Assembly (NCBI GenBank): GCA_048265185.1
Contig: JBLXBZ010000005.1
Location: forward strand, 1 to 64,000
From: JBLXBZ01 sp048265185
GTDB lineage: Bacteria > Pseudomonadota > Alphaproteobacteria > Rhizobiales > Stappiaceae
Reading direction: 5' to 3'
DNA: 64,000 nucleotides
Part shown: positions 16,670-25,184 of the stretch, one piece after another
How positions within the stretch are numbered: the first letter of the stretch is position 1
Layout: each line of letters begins with the position of its first letter
The notes under the pieces: generated by a model
The model's database searches: none
Told to the model about the DNA's origin: nothing
Seen by the model: only the letters and a program-made list of their open reading frames with translations
Translations under genes and position numbers: made by a program

Positions 16670-17101
16670 TCACATATGGATTTGCAAATGCGGGCGATTG
16701 TCGCTCGTGCGCTCCCTAGTGGCGCCGTCGGGGCCCACAAGGCCGCGCACGCGAGAGCGATATGCGGAAAAGCTTTCAAAAGCGACCACGTCCACCGGCG
16801 CGTCGAAATCAATGGTCAGCCGGAACCAGCCGGGCCGGATCTTTTCGGCGGCGCGCACGGCGCCCTCGAACGGCTGTCCGAGATAACGTCCGCGCAGGCG
16901 ATCCCCCGGCGCCCAGCCTCTCGTCGCCGTCATGGCGTTGATGGCTGCGCTGAAGCTGTTCCAGTCCTTGAAGCCGTGCTGTCGGGAGACCAGCTCCAGC
17001 GAGCGGCCATGACTGATTTGCGCGCCGTCCTTTGCGAGCTGGGCGCGCAAGTTTCTGGCGAGGCTTTTGGCTTCATGCAGATTTGGCCGGCGCGCGTTCA
17101 T
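16670..17101 (-). CDS. Small glyoxalase-related (Glyoxalase_8-type) protein
   Basis: A 143-residue cytoplasmic protein. Its first half (EAKSLARNLRAQLAKDG, ISHGRSLELVSRQHGFKDWN) is the helical domain often annotated as glyoxalase-superfamily related and found alone or fused to other domains in alphaproteobacteria. The second half (GDRLRGRYLGQPFEGAVRAA) reads like a small beta-barrel. No catalytic residues can be named and the role is unknown. It stands alone. Confidence 0.7.
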   Translation of the reverse strand: MNARRPNLHEAKSLARNLRAQLAKDGAQISHGRSLELVSRQHGFKDWNSFSAAINAMTATRGWAPGDRLRGRYLGQPFEGAVRAAEKIRPGWFRLTIDFDAPVDVVAFESFSAYRSRVRGLVGPDGATRERTSDNRPHLQIHM

Positions 17102-17449
17102 GGCCGCCTCCCGTCTTGGTCCGGATGCGGCGATGCGTTTGCGGCGCGGTGATGGGGGGCTATTGAAATGACAAGTTCAGGGATGGATGACATCGCCCTT
17201 CGTCCTCTTGTTGACATTTCGCAACAATTCAGAATGGGGCCCGCGTTGCCATCTGCGCGAAATGCGGAGAGGAATATTCTTAAAACGTCAGAGCTTCACC
17301 AAGACGGATATGTCAGCGGGCGGCGGGCGTCTGCAACCAACCCAACACATAGTCATTGGCGGGCGCGGGGTCAATACGCTCCTTTTCGCGTCCCAATCAC
17401 GCCCCCGCTCGCGCCCCAATCATATGCCGGAGCAAAGCGCCTCTAGCGG
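17102..17449. other. Intergenic, no gene recognised
   Basis: About 350 bases between the starts or ends of minus-strand genes. Short open frames exist but have no ribosome site or family resemblance. No hairpin or repeat stands out. Confidence 0.5.
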
Positions 17450-18259
17450 TTAAACCCCGAGAAAAGGCCACGGGCCGCTAAAACGCCCCACGGGCAGCCA
17501 GTGGCTGAGAAAACTCGCGCCGCGCAGCTCGTGGAGCAGGAAGCCGCCGGGCTCCATCGTCAAGCTGTTTTCCGCGTCTTCGCGCTGGTCGAGGGTCACT
17601 GCGTGAGAGGTTCCCGGGCACACATGGCAGAGCCGCCCTTCGAAAAGTCCGGCGATGGCGCGGTGCAAATGACCGCAAATGAGGCGAATTTCGCCGTCAT
17701 ATCCCCTGATTGCGGCGGCGAGGGGGGAGGGATCGTTCAGCCGCTGCCGGTCCATGGTCGCCAGCCCGCTGTCGAAGGGCGGGTGATGAAAGCCAATGAG
17801 CGCCGGCTTGCCGCCTTGCTCCCGCAATTGGGTTTTGAGGAATAGTTCGCTCGCCGGCTGCATTTGTCCGTGCGCCGCCCCTTCCACCAGCGTGTCGAGG
17901 CCCAGAACGCAGAAGTCGGAGCCGTCATAGCGCCAGTCTATCGGTCCCTCGTCGCTCATCCAGTGGTGATCGGCGAAGGCCGCGCGCATGGTCTCGCGCT
18001 GGTCATGATTGCCCGGAACGGCGCGCCACGGCGTTTTCAGCGACGCCATGATCTGGCGAAAATGCTGATATTCTTCCGCGAGGCCATGTTCGGTGAGATC
18101 GCCGGTGACAATGACGAGATCGATGGGGCCGATGTGTCCGTCAAGGCGATTGATGGTCTCCACCGTTTCCTGAAGCGCTTTGGCGGTGTCGACTTTTTCA
18201 TAGACGAGTTGTCCGCGTGGAGCGATATGGGGGTCGGAGATTTGCAGGATTTTTGTCAT
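17450..18259 (-). CDS. Class III metallophosphodiesterase (CpdA/GpdQ-like)
   Basis: A 269-residue calcineurin-like phosphoesterase with the full set of dimetal motifs: SDPH (8-11), VTGDLTEHG, PGNHDQ, a later GFHHPP and GHLHR. This set is shared by cAMP phosphodiesterase CpdA and glycerophosphodiesterase GpdQ. It is the last gene of an ABC importer operon, 12 bp after the ATPase, which favours cleavage of an imported phosphodiester over cAMP turnover. Predicted cytoplasmic; no signal peptide. Confidence 0.85.
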   Translation of the reverse strand: MTKILQISDPHIAPRGQLVYEKVDTAKALQETVETINRLDGHIGPIDLVIVTGDLTEHGLAEEYQHFRQIMASLKTPWRAVPGNHDQRETMRAAFADHHWMSDEGPIDWRYDGSDFCVLGLDTLVEGAAHGQMQPASELFLKTQLREQGGKPALIGFHHPPFDSGLATMDRQRLNDPSPLAAAIRGYDGEIRLICGHLHRAIAGLFEGRLCHVCPGTSHAVTLDQREDAENSLTMEPGGFLLHELRGASFLSHWLPVGRFSGPWPFLGV

Positions 18260-18271
18260 TATTAAAGGTCT

Positions 18272-19288
18272 TTATTTAAGGAGCAGAAGATCCTGAGGCG
18301 CGATGCGCAGGCGCAGGCGCGCGCCAATTTCCGGCGCTTTGCGAGCGTTTGAAAGCATGAACAGCGTGTCCGGAGCGAGGCCCCTCAGGCCGATGCGGTA
18401 ATGGCCGCCGTTGAAAGCGATTGAATCCACCTCCGCCGACACGGGCCCTTCAGGGTCGAGATGAATATCCTCGGCGCGCACATAGATCTCTTCTCCCGCA
18501 TGGGGCCGGGGCAGCTTGAGGACGCCGCCGGGCAAGCGCAACTCATCTTCCTCACAGTTTCCCTTTAACTCCATGGCTGCGCCGATGAAGCGGGCGACGA
18601 AGGGCGAGGCGGGGGTTCGGTAAAGGGCTTCCGGAGCGCCGATCTGGCGCACGCTGCCCTCGTTCATCACCGCGATGCGGTCGGCGATGCACATGGCTTC
18701 GCTCTGGTCATGGGTGACGAAAACGGCGGTGACGCCAAAACGGCGCAACATCACCGCCAGTTCGTCGCGCAAACTGTCGCGCAGAGCCGCGTCCAGCGCC
18801 GAAAGCGGCTCGTCCAGCAACAGAACGCGGGGCTGGGGCGCGACGGCGCGAGCGAGGGCGACGCGTTGACGCTGGCCGCCGGAAAGCGCGCTTATGGGCC
18901 GGGCCGCGTAGTCTTCAAGACGGCATAGGCTGATCATCTCATCCACCCGCCGCGTCAACTCCGCCGCCGACGTTTTGCGCACCTTGAGGCCATAGGCGAT
19001 ATTGGCGCGCACCGACATATTGGGAAACAGCGCATAGGATTGAAACACCATGCCGATGTTGCGTTTCTCCACGGCCACATTGGTGACGTCCTCATGGTTG
19101 AAGCGGATTTCGCTTCCCGGATCGGGACGCTCCAGCCCGGCGATGATGCGCAGCAAGGTGGTTTTGCCGCAGCCGGAGGGCCCCAGCAGAGAGAGGATCT
19201 CTCCCGTCTCCACGGTCAGGCTGGTCTGGCGCAGCGCGCGGGTTCCGTCAGGGAAGGTTTTGCAGGCGTTGGTGATCGTGAGCGTCAT
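18272..19288 (-). CDS. ABC transporter ATP-binding protein (PotA/FbpC type)
   Basis: A 338-residue ATPase with Walker A GPSGCGKTT, Q-loop FQSYALFP, signature LSGGQRQR, Walker B VLLLDEPLSALD and the switch His in VFVTHDQSEAM, then a C-terminal TOBE regulatory domain (YVRAEDIHL). I use the ATG at 19288, which overlaps the permease stop by 4 bases; an upstream ATG lies inside that permease. It powers the importer formed with the two permeases. Confidence 0.92.
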   Translation of the reverse strand: MTLTITNACKTFPDGTRALRQTSLTVETGEILSLLGPSGCGKTTLLRIIAGLERPDPGSEIRFNHEDVTNVAVEKRNIGMVFQSYALFPNMSVRANIAYGLKVRKTSAAELTRRVDEMISLCRLEDYAARPISALSGGQRQRVALARAVAPQPRVLLLDEPLSALDAALRDSLRDELAVMLRRFGVTAVFVTHDQSEAMCIADRIAVMNEGSVRQIGAPEALYRTPASPFVARFIGAAMELKGNCEEDELRLPGGVLKLPRPHAGEEIYVRAEDIHLDPEGPVSAEVDSIAFNGGHYRIGLRGLAPDTLFMLSNARKAPEIGARLRLRIAPQDLLLLK

Positions 19289-20070
19289 GACGCGATCCTT
19301 TGTGCTCTGTTCGACGCCCATTGCATCGCCATCAACAGCGGGGCGATCAACACGAAGAAAACAAGCGTGTAGGCGGAGGCGATTTCAAGGCGCATGGAGG
19401 CGTAGCTGTCCGCAAGACCTACGGGAAGGGTCTTGAGGTAAGGGGTGTGGAGCATCCATGTGAGGTTGAATTCGCCGATGGAGAGGGTGACCACCGTGAG
19501 CGCGCCAGCGAGGATGCCGGGCATGGCGGCGGGAATGACGATGGTGCGAAAGCGGGTCCAGGGCGAGGCGCCGAGGGTGGCGGCGCCTTCTTCGAGGGTC
19601 TTCAGGTCCATGGCCGTCAAAACCGCCAGAACGGAACGGGTCATGAAGGGAAGCGTGTAGAGCACGTGCCCCATTAAGATGAAGGTCCATGAGGTGCGGA
19701 AGCCTTTCATGGAGCCATAAAGCTGGAGCAGGGCGAGGGCCAGCGCCAGTCCGGGAATGGCCAGCGGCAGCGAAATGAATTCCTCCAACAAGCGCGACAG
19801 GCGTCCGGGATTGCGCGCGAGGGCGTAGGCGGCGGGCACGCCGATGAGCAGGGTCGCGGCCAGACAGGCGAGGGCGATGCCCAGAGAGAGAAAAATACTG
19901 CCGGCGTAAAGCTCCCACACCTCAATGAGCCATTTGAACGTGAGGCCTGAGGAGAGGCCGCGAAAATAATTTGACGTGACGCCGGCCAGAACCGACTGAA
20001 CGGCGGGGACGATGAGGAAAGCCGCCGTCAGCAAAGTGACGGACAATTGCAAGGCGCGCGATAGTTTCAT
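19285..20070 (-). CDS. ABC transporter inner-membrane permease 2
   Basis: A 261-residue protein with six hydrophobic helices and the EAA loop (EEGAATLGASPWTRFRTIVIP) that contacts the ATPase. It begins two bases after the stop of permease 1. Family: spermidine/putrescine, iron and phosphonate-type BPD permeases. Confidence 0.9.
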   Translation of the reverse strand: MKLSRALQLSVTLLTAAFLIVPAVQSVLAGVTSNYFRGLSSGLTFKWLIEVWELYAGSIFLSLGIALACLAATLLIGVPAAYALARNPGRLSRLLEEFISLPLAIPGLALALALLQLYGSMKGFRTSWTFILMGHVLYTLPFMTRSVLAVLTAMDLKTLEEGAATLGASPWTRFRTIVIPAAMPGILAGALTVVTLSIGEFNLTWMLHTPYLKTLPVGLADSYASMRLEIASAYTLVFFVLIAPLLMAMQWASNRAQRIAS

Positions 20071-20071
20071 G

Positions 20072-20875
20072 TCAACCGCCTCCCGCGACGGCGGCGCCGG
20101 AGAAGCTGCGCGCGGCTAGAAGGATCGCCCATGTGATGATCCCGAGGAAAACGGAGAGGGCGCAGGCCATGGCGATGTTCCCCGACAGGGTGAATTCGGT
20201 GTAAATGACCATGGGCAGGACGTCGATGTCGGTGGCGAGGGTGAAGGCCGTGCCGAAGGCGCCCATGGCGGTGGCGAAGGCGATGGCGCCGGAGGCCGCC
20301 AGCGAAGGGCCGAGGCCGGGCAAGATTACGTCCAGAACCACCCGGCGCGTCGGCGCGCCGAGGGTTCGCGCCGCCTCCTCCAGAGCCGGATCAAGCTTCT
20401 CCACCGCAGCCATGACCGTGAGCAAGACGCGGGGAATGGAGAAATAGAGATAGCCGAGAAAAAGTCCGGTGAGCGAATAGGCGAAGACGACGTGGCCGGG
20501 CAGAAGCTGGTTGAATAAACCTTGGCGCCCGCCCAGAAGGATGATCAAAAAACCGACCACCACGCCGGGGAAGGCCAGCGGCAGGGTCAGGACCGAGAGC
20601 AGGGCCGCGCGCCCGAAAAACTGGTTGCGGGCGAGAAACAGTCCGGCGGTGGTGGAGATGGCCACCGCGGCGGCGCTTACGGCCAGCGACACCAGCACCG
20701 TGTTGACGAGAGTTGTGAGATAGCGTGGTTTTTGCAGTATCTGCAAATAGATGTCCCAGCCGGCCGCGCTTTCGCCGGAGGCGCTGATTAAACGCGCCAG
20801 CGGCAGAGCGAGAAAGGCGATGGCGAAAATCGCCAGCGGCAGCAGGCAAAGAAGAATGAAGGAGCGGTTGGCCAT
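20072..20875 (-). CDS. ABC transporter inner-membrane permease 1
   Basis: A 267-residue permease with six helices and the EAA loop EEAARTLGAPTRRVVLDVILP. It pairs with permease 2. It is separated from the binding-protein gene by a 74-base gap holding a GC-rich stem-loop. Confidence 0.9.
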   Translation of the reverse strand: MANRSFILLCLLPLAIFAIAFLALPLARLISASGESAAGWDIYLQILQKPRYLTTLVNTVLVSLAVSAAAVAISTTAGLFLARNQFFGRAALLSVLTLPLAFPGVVVGFLIILLGGRQGLFNQLLPGHVVFAYSLTGLFLGYLYFSIPRVLLTVMAAVEKLDPALEEAARTLGAPTRRVVLDVILPGLGPSLAASGAIAFATAMGAFGTAFTLATDIDVLPMVIYTEFTLSGNIAMACALSVFLGIITWAILLAARSFSGAAVAGGG

Positions 20876-20908
20876 GGGAGGGTCCGGGTGGTCGCCGTGG
20901 GCAAGGAG

Positions 20909-20931
20909 CCGGGGACGAAAGTCGCCCCCGG
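20909..20931 (-). terminator. Stem-loop between binding-protein and permease genes
   Basis: CCGGGG-x-CGA and TCG-x-CCCCGG arms with a single internal mismatch and a 3-base loop, without a good U run. Such structures after binding-protein genes commonly protect the upstream message and thin out transcription of the permeases. Confidence 0.5.
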
Positions 20932-20949
20932 TCGAATTGGAGTTTTGGA

Positions 20950-21945
20950 TTATTTTACTTCGTTCAGATAACGCTCGCCGAAGCCGGCCTGCGCTTTCTC
21001 CATTTCAGCGTAATCGACGGCGACCGCGCGCTCATAGTCGCTCGCCGGCAGGAATTTCGCCGCGACTTCCGCAGGCAGCTCAATGGGGCGCGCCGGCTGC
21101 AGGTAAGCGTTGGTCCAGATCGCCTGTCCTTCGTCGGAGAGGATGAAGTCCAGAACCTTTTCGCCTTGGGCCTTGTGAGGGGCGCCGGCCACGAGGCTCA
21201 TGACGTAGGGCACGCGAACGGAGCCCTCGCAAGGCAGAACGAACTCGAAATTGCCCTCTTCTTCATATTTGCCGCGATAGGCGTTGAAGTCATAATCGAA
21301 GAGGATCGGAATTTCGCCGGAGACGACCCGGGCGTAGGAGGTCTGTTTGGGAACGATGGGGTCGTTCTTGGCCAGATCCTTGAAAAAGGTGATCGCCGGG
21401 TCGAAGTTGGTCAAATCGCCGCCGAAGGCCATATTGGCGGCCACCGCGCCGGCGTATCCCACGAACGCGGATGAGGGGTCGAGATAGCCGACCATGCCGC
21501 GGTATTCAGGCTTTTTCAGATCCGCGAAACATTGCGGCACGGGCGCGCCGCCAAGAGCGTCGACGTTGACGAAAAGACCAAGGGTTCCATAATGGACGGC
21601 GAACCACTTGCCTTCCGGATCTTTCAATCCAGCTGGAATGTCGTCAAAACCTTCCGGCTTATAGGCTTCCACCAAGCCTTGAGCGCCGGCCTTGATGCCG
21701 GTGGTGACGCCGTAATAGGCCACGTCCGCCACGGGATTGTCTTTCTCCGCGATCAATTGGCTCATGGTTTGCCCGGAATTTTTGTTGTCATGGGGCAGCT
21801 GGATGTCGAGCTTCTCGTCGATGGCTTCGAGCATTGAGGCCCAATCGGCCCATTGTGGTGGGCAATTGTAGCAAATCGCGTCCTCAGCCATGGCTGGGGT
21901 GGCGGCGGCCATTGTCATGGCGAGGGCGAAGAGTGTAGGTTTCAT
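20950..21945 (-). CDS. ABC transporter periplasmic solute-binding protein (family 1 type)
   Basis: A 331-residue secreted protein with a Sec signal peptide (KPTLFALAMTMAAATPAMA) and a type II periplasmic-binding fold of the AfuA/PotD/phosphonate group. YNCPPQWADW near the mature N-terminus holds a Cys. Its start overlaps the LacI-type regulator stop by 4 bases. The substrate is not readable from sequence; the phosphodiesterase at the end of the operon suggests an organophosphate. Confidence 0.87.
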   Translation of the reverse strand: MKPTLFALAMTMAAATPAMAEDAICYNCPPQWADWASMLEAIDEKLDIQLPHDNKNSGQTMSQLIAEKDNPVADVAYYGVTTGIKAGAQGLVEAYKPEGFDDIPAGLKDPEGKWFAVHYGTLGLFVNVDALGGAPVPQCFADLKKPEYRGMVGYLDPSSAFVGYAGAVAANMAFGGDLTNFDPAITFFKDLAKNDPIVPKQTSYARVVSGEIPILFDYDFNAYRGKYEEEGNFEFVLPCEGSVRVPYVMSLVAGAPHKAQGEKVLDFILSDEGQAIWTNAYLQPARPIELPAEVAAKFLPASDYERAVAVDYAEMEKAQAGFGERYLNEVK

Positions 21946-23042
21946 GAAGGCTGCTCCTGAAGGATTTTGGATGCTTTGGGGTTGCTGTGTGATGACGGAG
22001 AAGTTGCAGCTTCTCCGTCATCCGGTTGTCCGGCCGCCGGGGGTGAAATGCTGCCCCCGGAGCGGAAACGGAAGGTTTGCGAGGGATTGGGCCGCGGCGG
22101 CGGCTCATTCTCGGTTAGATGGGCCAAAACGGTGGCGGCGGCGCCTTTTCCTAGGGCCGCGGGGTCGGTGGCGATGGTGGCCAGATTGGGATCCACCATC
22201 AGGCCGGACTTGATGCCGTCGAAGCCGATGATGGAAATATCGTCTGGCACTTTTTTGCCAAGGCTCGTGGCGGCTTTCATGGCCGCCAGAGCCAGATAGT
22301 CATTGGAGGCGAAAATACCCGTTAGCCGCTGGTTGTCATTGAGCAAGGCCCCCAACAACTTGAGAAGGTCGCCTTCTTCCTCTTCAATCTCCAGCAAGAC
22401 CGGGCGGCGCACGCCCAATGCCTCGCAGGCGGCGAGAAAACCCTCATAGCGTTCCTGTGAACGGTCGGAGCGGTGAAAGCGCAGGGCGAGAAATCCCATA
22501 TGCCGATGTCCAAGGCGCACGAATTCGCCGGCCGCCGCCGCCGCCGCGCCGTGGTTGTCCACGCTCCATGCGGCAAAACCCGCCACAGGATGATTGTAGA
22601 CAAGGCAACAGGGAACGTTTCGGCGGCGTATCATTTCCAGTCCCGGGCTGGTTCGCGCATTATTGACGGTGACGATCAACCCATCCACCTGCTTGGCGAG
22701 AAGGGTTTGAATCGCTTGGGTCTCGCGCTCCTCGTCATAATCCGAACAGGCGAGAATGAGCTGATATCCCGCTTGCAACGCCTCGTTTTGCGCTGCTTGC
22801 ACCACTTCGGCGAAAACCGGATTGATGAGCGAGGGAACCAGACAGCCGATGGTTCGCGTGCTGCTGCTTTGGAGGGAGCGGCCGAGGGCGTTGAATTCAA
22901 ACCCCAGATCCGTTGCGGCGGCGAGAACTTTTTCCCGGGTTTTCGCGCTGGTGGAGCCGCGTCCGTTCAAGACCCGGCTGACGGTGGCGATGCCGCAATC
23001 CGCCCGTTGAGCGACGTCTTTTATTGTGGGCGCGCGGGACAT
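21942..23042 (-). CDS. LacI/GalR-family regulator of the ABC operon
   Basis: A 366-residue regulator with the LacI helix-turn-helix (TIKDVAQRADCGIATVSRVLNG, 6-27) and hinge, followed by a periplasmic-binding-protein-like effector domain (IGCLVPSLINPVFAEVV, GIFASNDYLALAAMKA, DISIIGFDG). The last 40 or so residues are a Pro/Ser-rich tail, part of which is encoded by a strong inverted repeat. It is the first gene of the operon, so it is co-transcribed with the transporter it probably controls; a palindromic operator lies upstream. Confidence 0.9.
   Translation of the reverse strand: MSRAPTIKDVAQRADCGIATVSRVLNGRGSTSAKTREKVLAAATDLGFEFNALGRSLQSSSTRTIGCLVPSLINPVFAEVVQAAQNEALQAGYQLILACSDYDEERETQAIQTLLAKQVDGLIVTVNNARTSPGLEMIRRRNVPCCLVYNHPVAGFAAWSVDNHGAAAAAAGEFVRLGHRHMGFLALRFHRSDRSQERYEGFLAACEALGVRRPVLLEIEEEEGDLLKLLGALLNDNQRLTGIFASNDYLALAAMKAATSLGKKVPDDISIIGFDGIKSGLMVDPNLATIATDPAALGKGAAATVLAHLTENEPPPRPNPSQTFRFRSGGSISPPAAGQPDDGEAATSPSSHSNPKASKILQEQPS
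21991..22022 (-). repeat. Perfect 13-bp inverted repeat inside the 3' end of the LacI-type gene
   Basis: GATGACGGAGAAG and CTTCTCCGTCATC flank a 6-base loop about 45-75 bases upstream of the binding-protein start, within the coding tail of the regulator. The message would form a strong hairpin between a low-abundance regulator and a high-abundance binding protein, a good place for processing or attenuation. Confidence 0.7.
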
Positions 23043-23093
23043 GGCGGTCTCAAAGGCTCGAGCTGGCTTATCCAGAGGCTATTGGATAGCTGT

Positions 23094-23107
23094 TGGAAAC
23101 GTTTCCA
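23094..23107. promoter_or_regulatory. LacI-family operator TGGAAACGTTTCCA
   Basis: A perfect 14-bp palindrome with the central CG typical of LacI/GalR operators, about 50 bp upstream of the regulator start. It implies that the regulator controls its own operon, including the importer. Confidence 0.75.
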
Positions 23108-23361
23108 GAGCTACATAAAGCCATCGCATGTCGGTTTGATGAAACTTGCGCGTCAGAGGGGTGAAATTGAGGCTGAAAGAGGGGCGTGAAATTGGCGAAT
23201 GAGCTGGCGATGACGCTGGCGATGACGCGCGCGATAATTATTGAATACAGACAAGAATTGAAATTGATCTTGTCGATCAACTTTGATTTTATGCGCAGAT
23301 GAATTAATTGACGCAACGTCACATAGGCTGCGGCCTGTTCTAGAATATCAAGGAAATTTTC

Positions 23362-24918
23362 ATGTCGACGCTTGCTTTCTCCCGCCGCCGCTTTCTCGCC
23401 TCCGTCGCTTGCGCCTTGGCTCCCACGCCGCTGTTGGCTCAAGAGCTGCCACCGGGACGCACGCCCGGTGTCGAGGCGCCTCAGGAACAGATTCTGGCGG
23501 CGCTCGCGCGCCTCGATTCGATTGTGGAGGACATCCAAATCCGCAGCGGGGTTCCCGGTTTGGCGGTTGGGGTGGTGTATCAAGGCGAGACCGTTTACGC
23601 GAAGGGCTTTGGCGTGAAGAGCGTGGACGAAGAGGGCGAGGTGACGCCCGGCACCGTGTTCCAGCTGGCTTCGGTCTCCAAATCCATCGGCGCCACCGTG
23701 GTGGCGCGGCAGGTGAGCCGCGGGGTTGTCTCTTGGGACAGCCGCATGAAAAAGCTTCTGCCCTGGTTCTCCCTTTCTGATCCGGGCGTCAGCGCGCGCT
23801 TGACCGTTGGCGATCTTTATAGCCACCGCTCGGGCCTGCCCGCCCATGCGGGCGATGACCTTGAGGATATCGGTTATGGTCGCCAGACCATTCTTGAGCG
23901 TTTGCGTTTGCAACCGCTCACTCCCTTCCGCGCCAGCTACGCCTATACGAATTTCGGCATGACGGCGGCGGCGGAGGCGGTGGCCCAGGCGTCGGGAACG
24001 AGTTGGAGCGATCTGGCTGAAGAGGCGATATTCGCGCCGCTTGGCATGGACAGCAGCAGCGCGCGTTTCGCTGATTTCATGGCGGAGGAGGACCGCGCCG
24101 TTCCCCATTACCGCACCGAGGGCGGCTTCGCCCCGCTCTTTCAGCGCCAACCCGACGCCCAATCTCCCGCTGGCGGCATGAGCGCCTCGGTCAACGACAT
24201 GGCGAAATGGATGAAAATGGTCTTGGCTGGCGGCGGCGAACTTCTCTCTCCAGAGGCCTTGAGGCCCGCGCTCAGCCCGCAAAGTTTCTCCCATCGTCCC
24301 GGTTCGCCCGACGAGCGCGCCGGCTTCTATGGGTATGGTTTCGAGATTAATGTGGAGCCCTCCGGCCGCGTGAGATTAAGCCATTCCGGCGCTTTTGTCT
24401 CCGGCGCGGGCACATGTTTTTCCCTTATCCCGTCTTTGGAGCTGGGGATCGTGGTTCTGTCCAACGCGGCGCCGGTGGGAGCGGTTGAAGCCATCGCCGC
24501 AAGCTTTATGGAACTGGCCCAGACAGGGGAAATAAACCGGGATTGGATCTCCGGTTATGGGCCTTTGTTCCTGCCTTTCTACAAGACGCTTGGCCATACG
24601 GCGGGAGAGCCGTTCCCGGCCGCGCCCGCGCCTGCGCCCGCGCCCGCCTATTTTGAAGGGCGCTATGGCCACCCCTATTTTGGCGAAGTGGAGGTGCGCC
24701 GGGAAGGCGACGAGCTGATTTTGTTCGTGGGGCCGAAGGAAATGCCTCTGCCGTTGGAGCATTGGGACGGCTCGGTGATGGTGTTCGATCTGACCAATGA
24801 AAACGCTCCCCTTGGATCACGCTCCACCGCGGCGTTCTCCGGCGGCGCCGAGCAAGCCGAATTCCTGGAAGTTGAGCTCTTCGTCAAGGATGGACCGGCG
24901 CGTTTCCGCAGACTTTAG
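23362..24918 (+). CDS. Exported serine beta-lactamase-family hydrolase (class C/EstB-like)
   Basis: A 518-residue protein with a twin-arginine signal (SRRRFLASVACALA). The active-site set is SVSK (SxxK) near residue 109, YTN (YxN) near 195 and HSG in place of KTG near 342, as in esterases and D-aminopeptidases of this superfamily. Residues about 430-518, after an Ala/Pro linker, form a small beta domain common in DUF3471-type members. Substrate unknown: peptide, ester or beta-lactam are all possible, and HSG argues against an efficient beta-lactamase. It is transcribed alone, facing the BCCT gene. Confidence 0.85.
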   Translation: MSTLAFSRRRFLASVACALAPTPLLAQELPPGRTPGVEAPQEQILAALARLDSIVEDIQIRSGVPGLAVGVVYQGETVYAKGFGVKSVDEEGEVTPGTVFQLASVSKSIGATVVARQVSRGVVSWDSRMKKLLPWFSLSDPGVSARLTVGDLYSHRSGLPAHAGDDLEDIGYGRQTILERLRLQPLTPFRASYAYTNFGMTAAAEAVAQASGTSWSDLAEEAIFAPLGMDSSSARFADFMAEEDRAVPHYRTEGGFAPLFQRQPDAQSPAGGMSASVNDMAKWMKMVLAGGGELLSPEALRPALSPQSFSHRPGSPDERAGFYGYGFEINVEPSGRVRLSHSGAFVSGAGTCFSLIPSLELGIVVLSNAAPVGAVEAIAASFMELAQTGEINRDWISGYGPLFLPFYKTLGHTAGEPFPAAPAPAPAPAYFEGRYGHPYFGEVEVRREGDELILFVGPKEMPLPLEHWDGSVMVFDLTNENAPLGSRSTAAFSGGAEQAEFLEVELFVKDGPARFRRL

Positions 24919-25135
24919 AGCGTTATTCTAAAGCATGGTGAGGATGGTGCGCCGGTGGCTAGTTTCGCTGTGAACGTCTGATCATTGGAAGCCGCTCGCC
25001 ATCATTGGATGGGATGAACTCTTTCGATCAGCTGTCCGTCGGCGCGAAAAGCGATTGGCGAAGCTGGACTTGAAGCGCGCCAATTGTATTCGTTAATTAA
25101 TCTGAACGCGCTCGGTCCGTCAGGTTGAACGCATT

Positions 25136-25174
25136 CCCTCCAGATCACCCCCTATGTGGGAGCGATCTGGAGGG
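25136..25174. terminator. Hairpin between convergent hydrolase and BCCT genes
   Basis: Eleven-base perfect arms (CCCTCCAGATC / GATCTGGAGGG) around a 17-base loop, followed on the plus strand by TTTGTT. It sits 11 bases beyond the BCCT stop and probably serves both directions. Confidence 0.65.
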
Positions 25175-25184
25175 TTTGTTCGTG

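Noticed and set aside
23068..24294. Long minus-strand open frame over the beta-lactamase-like gene
   Set aside because: It has no family features and mirrors a real gene with signal peptide and active-site motifs on the plus strand.
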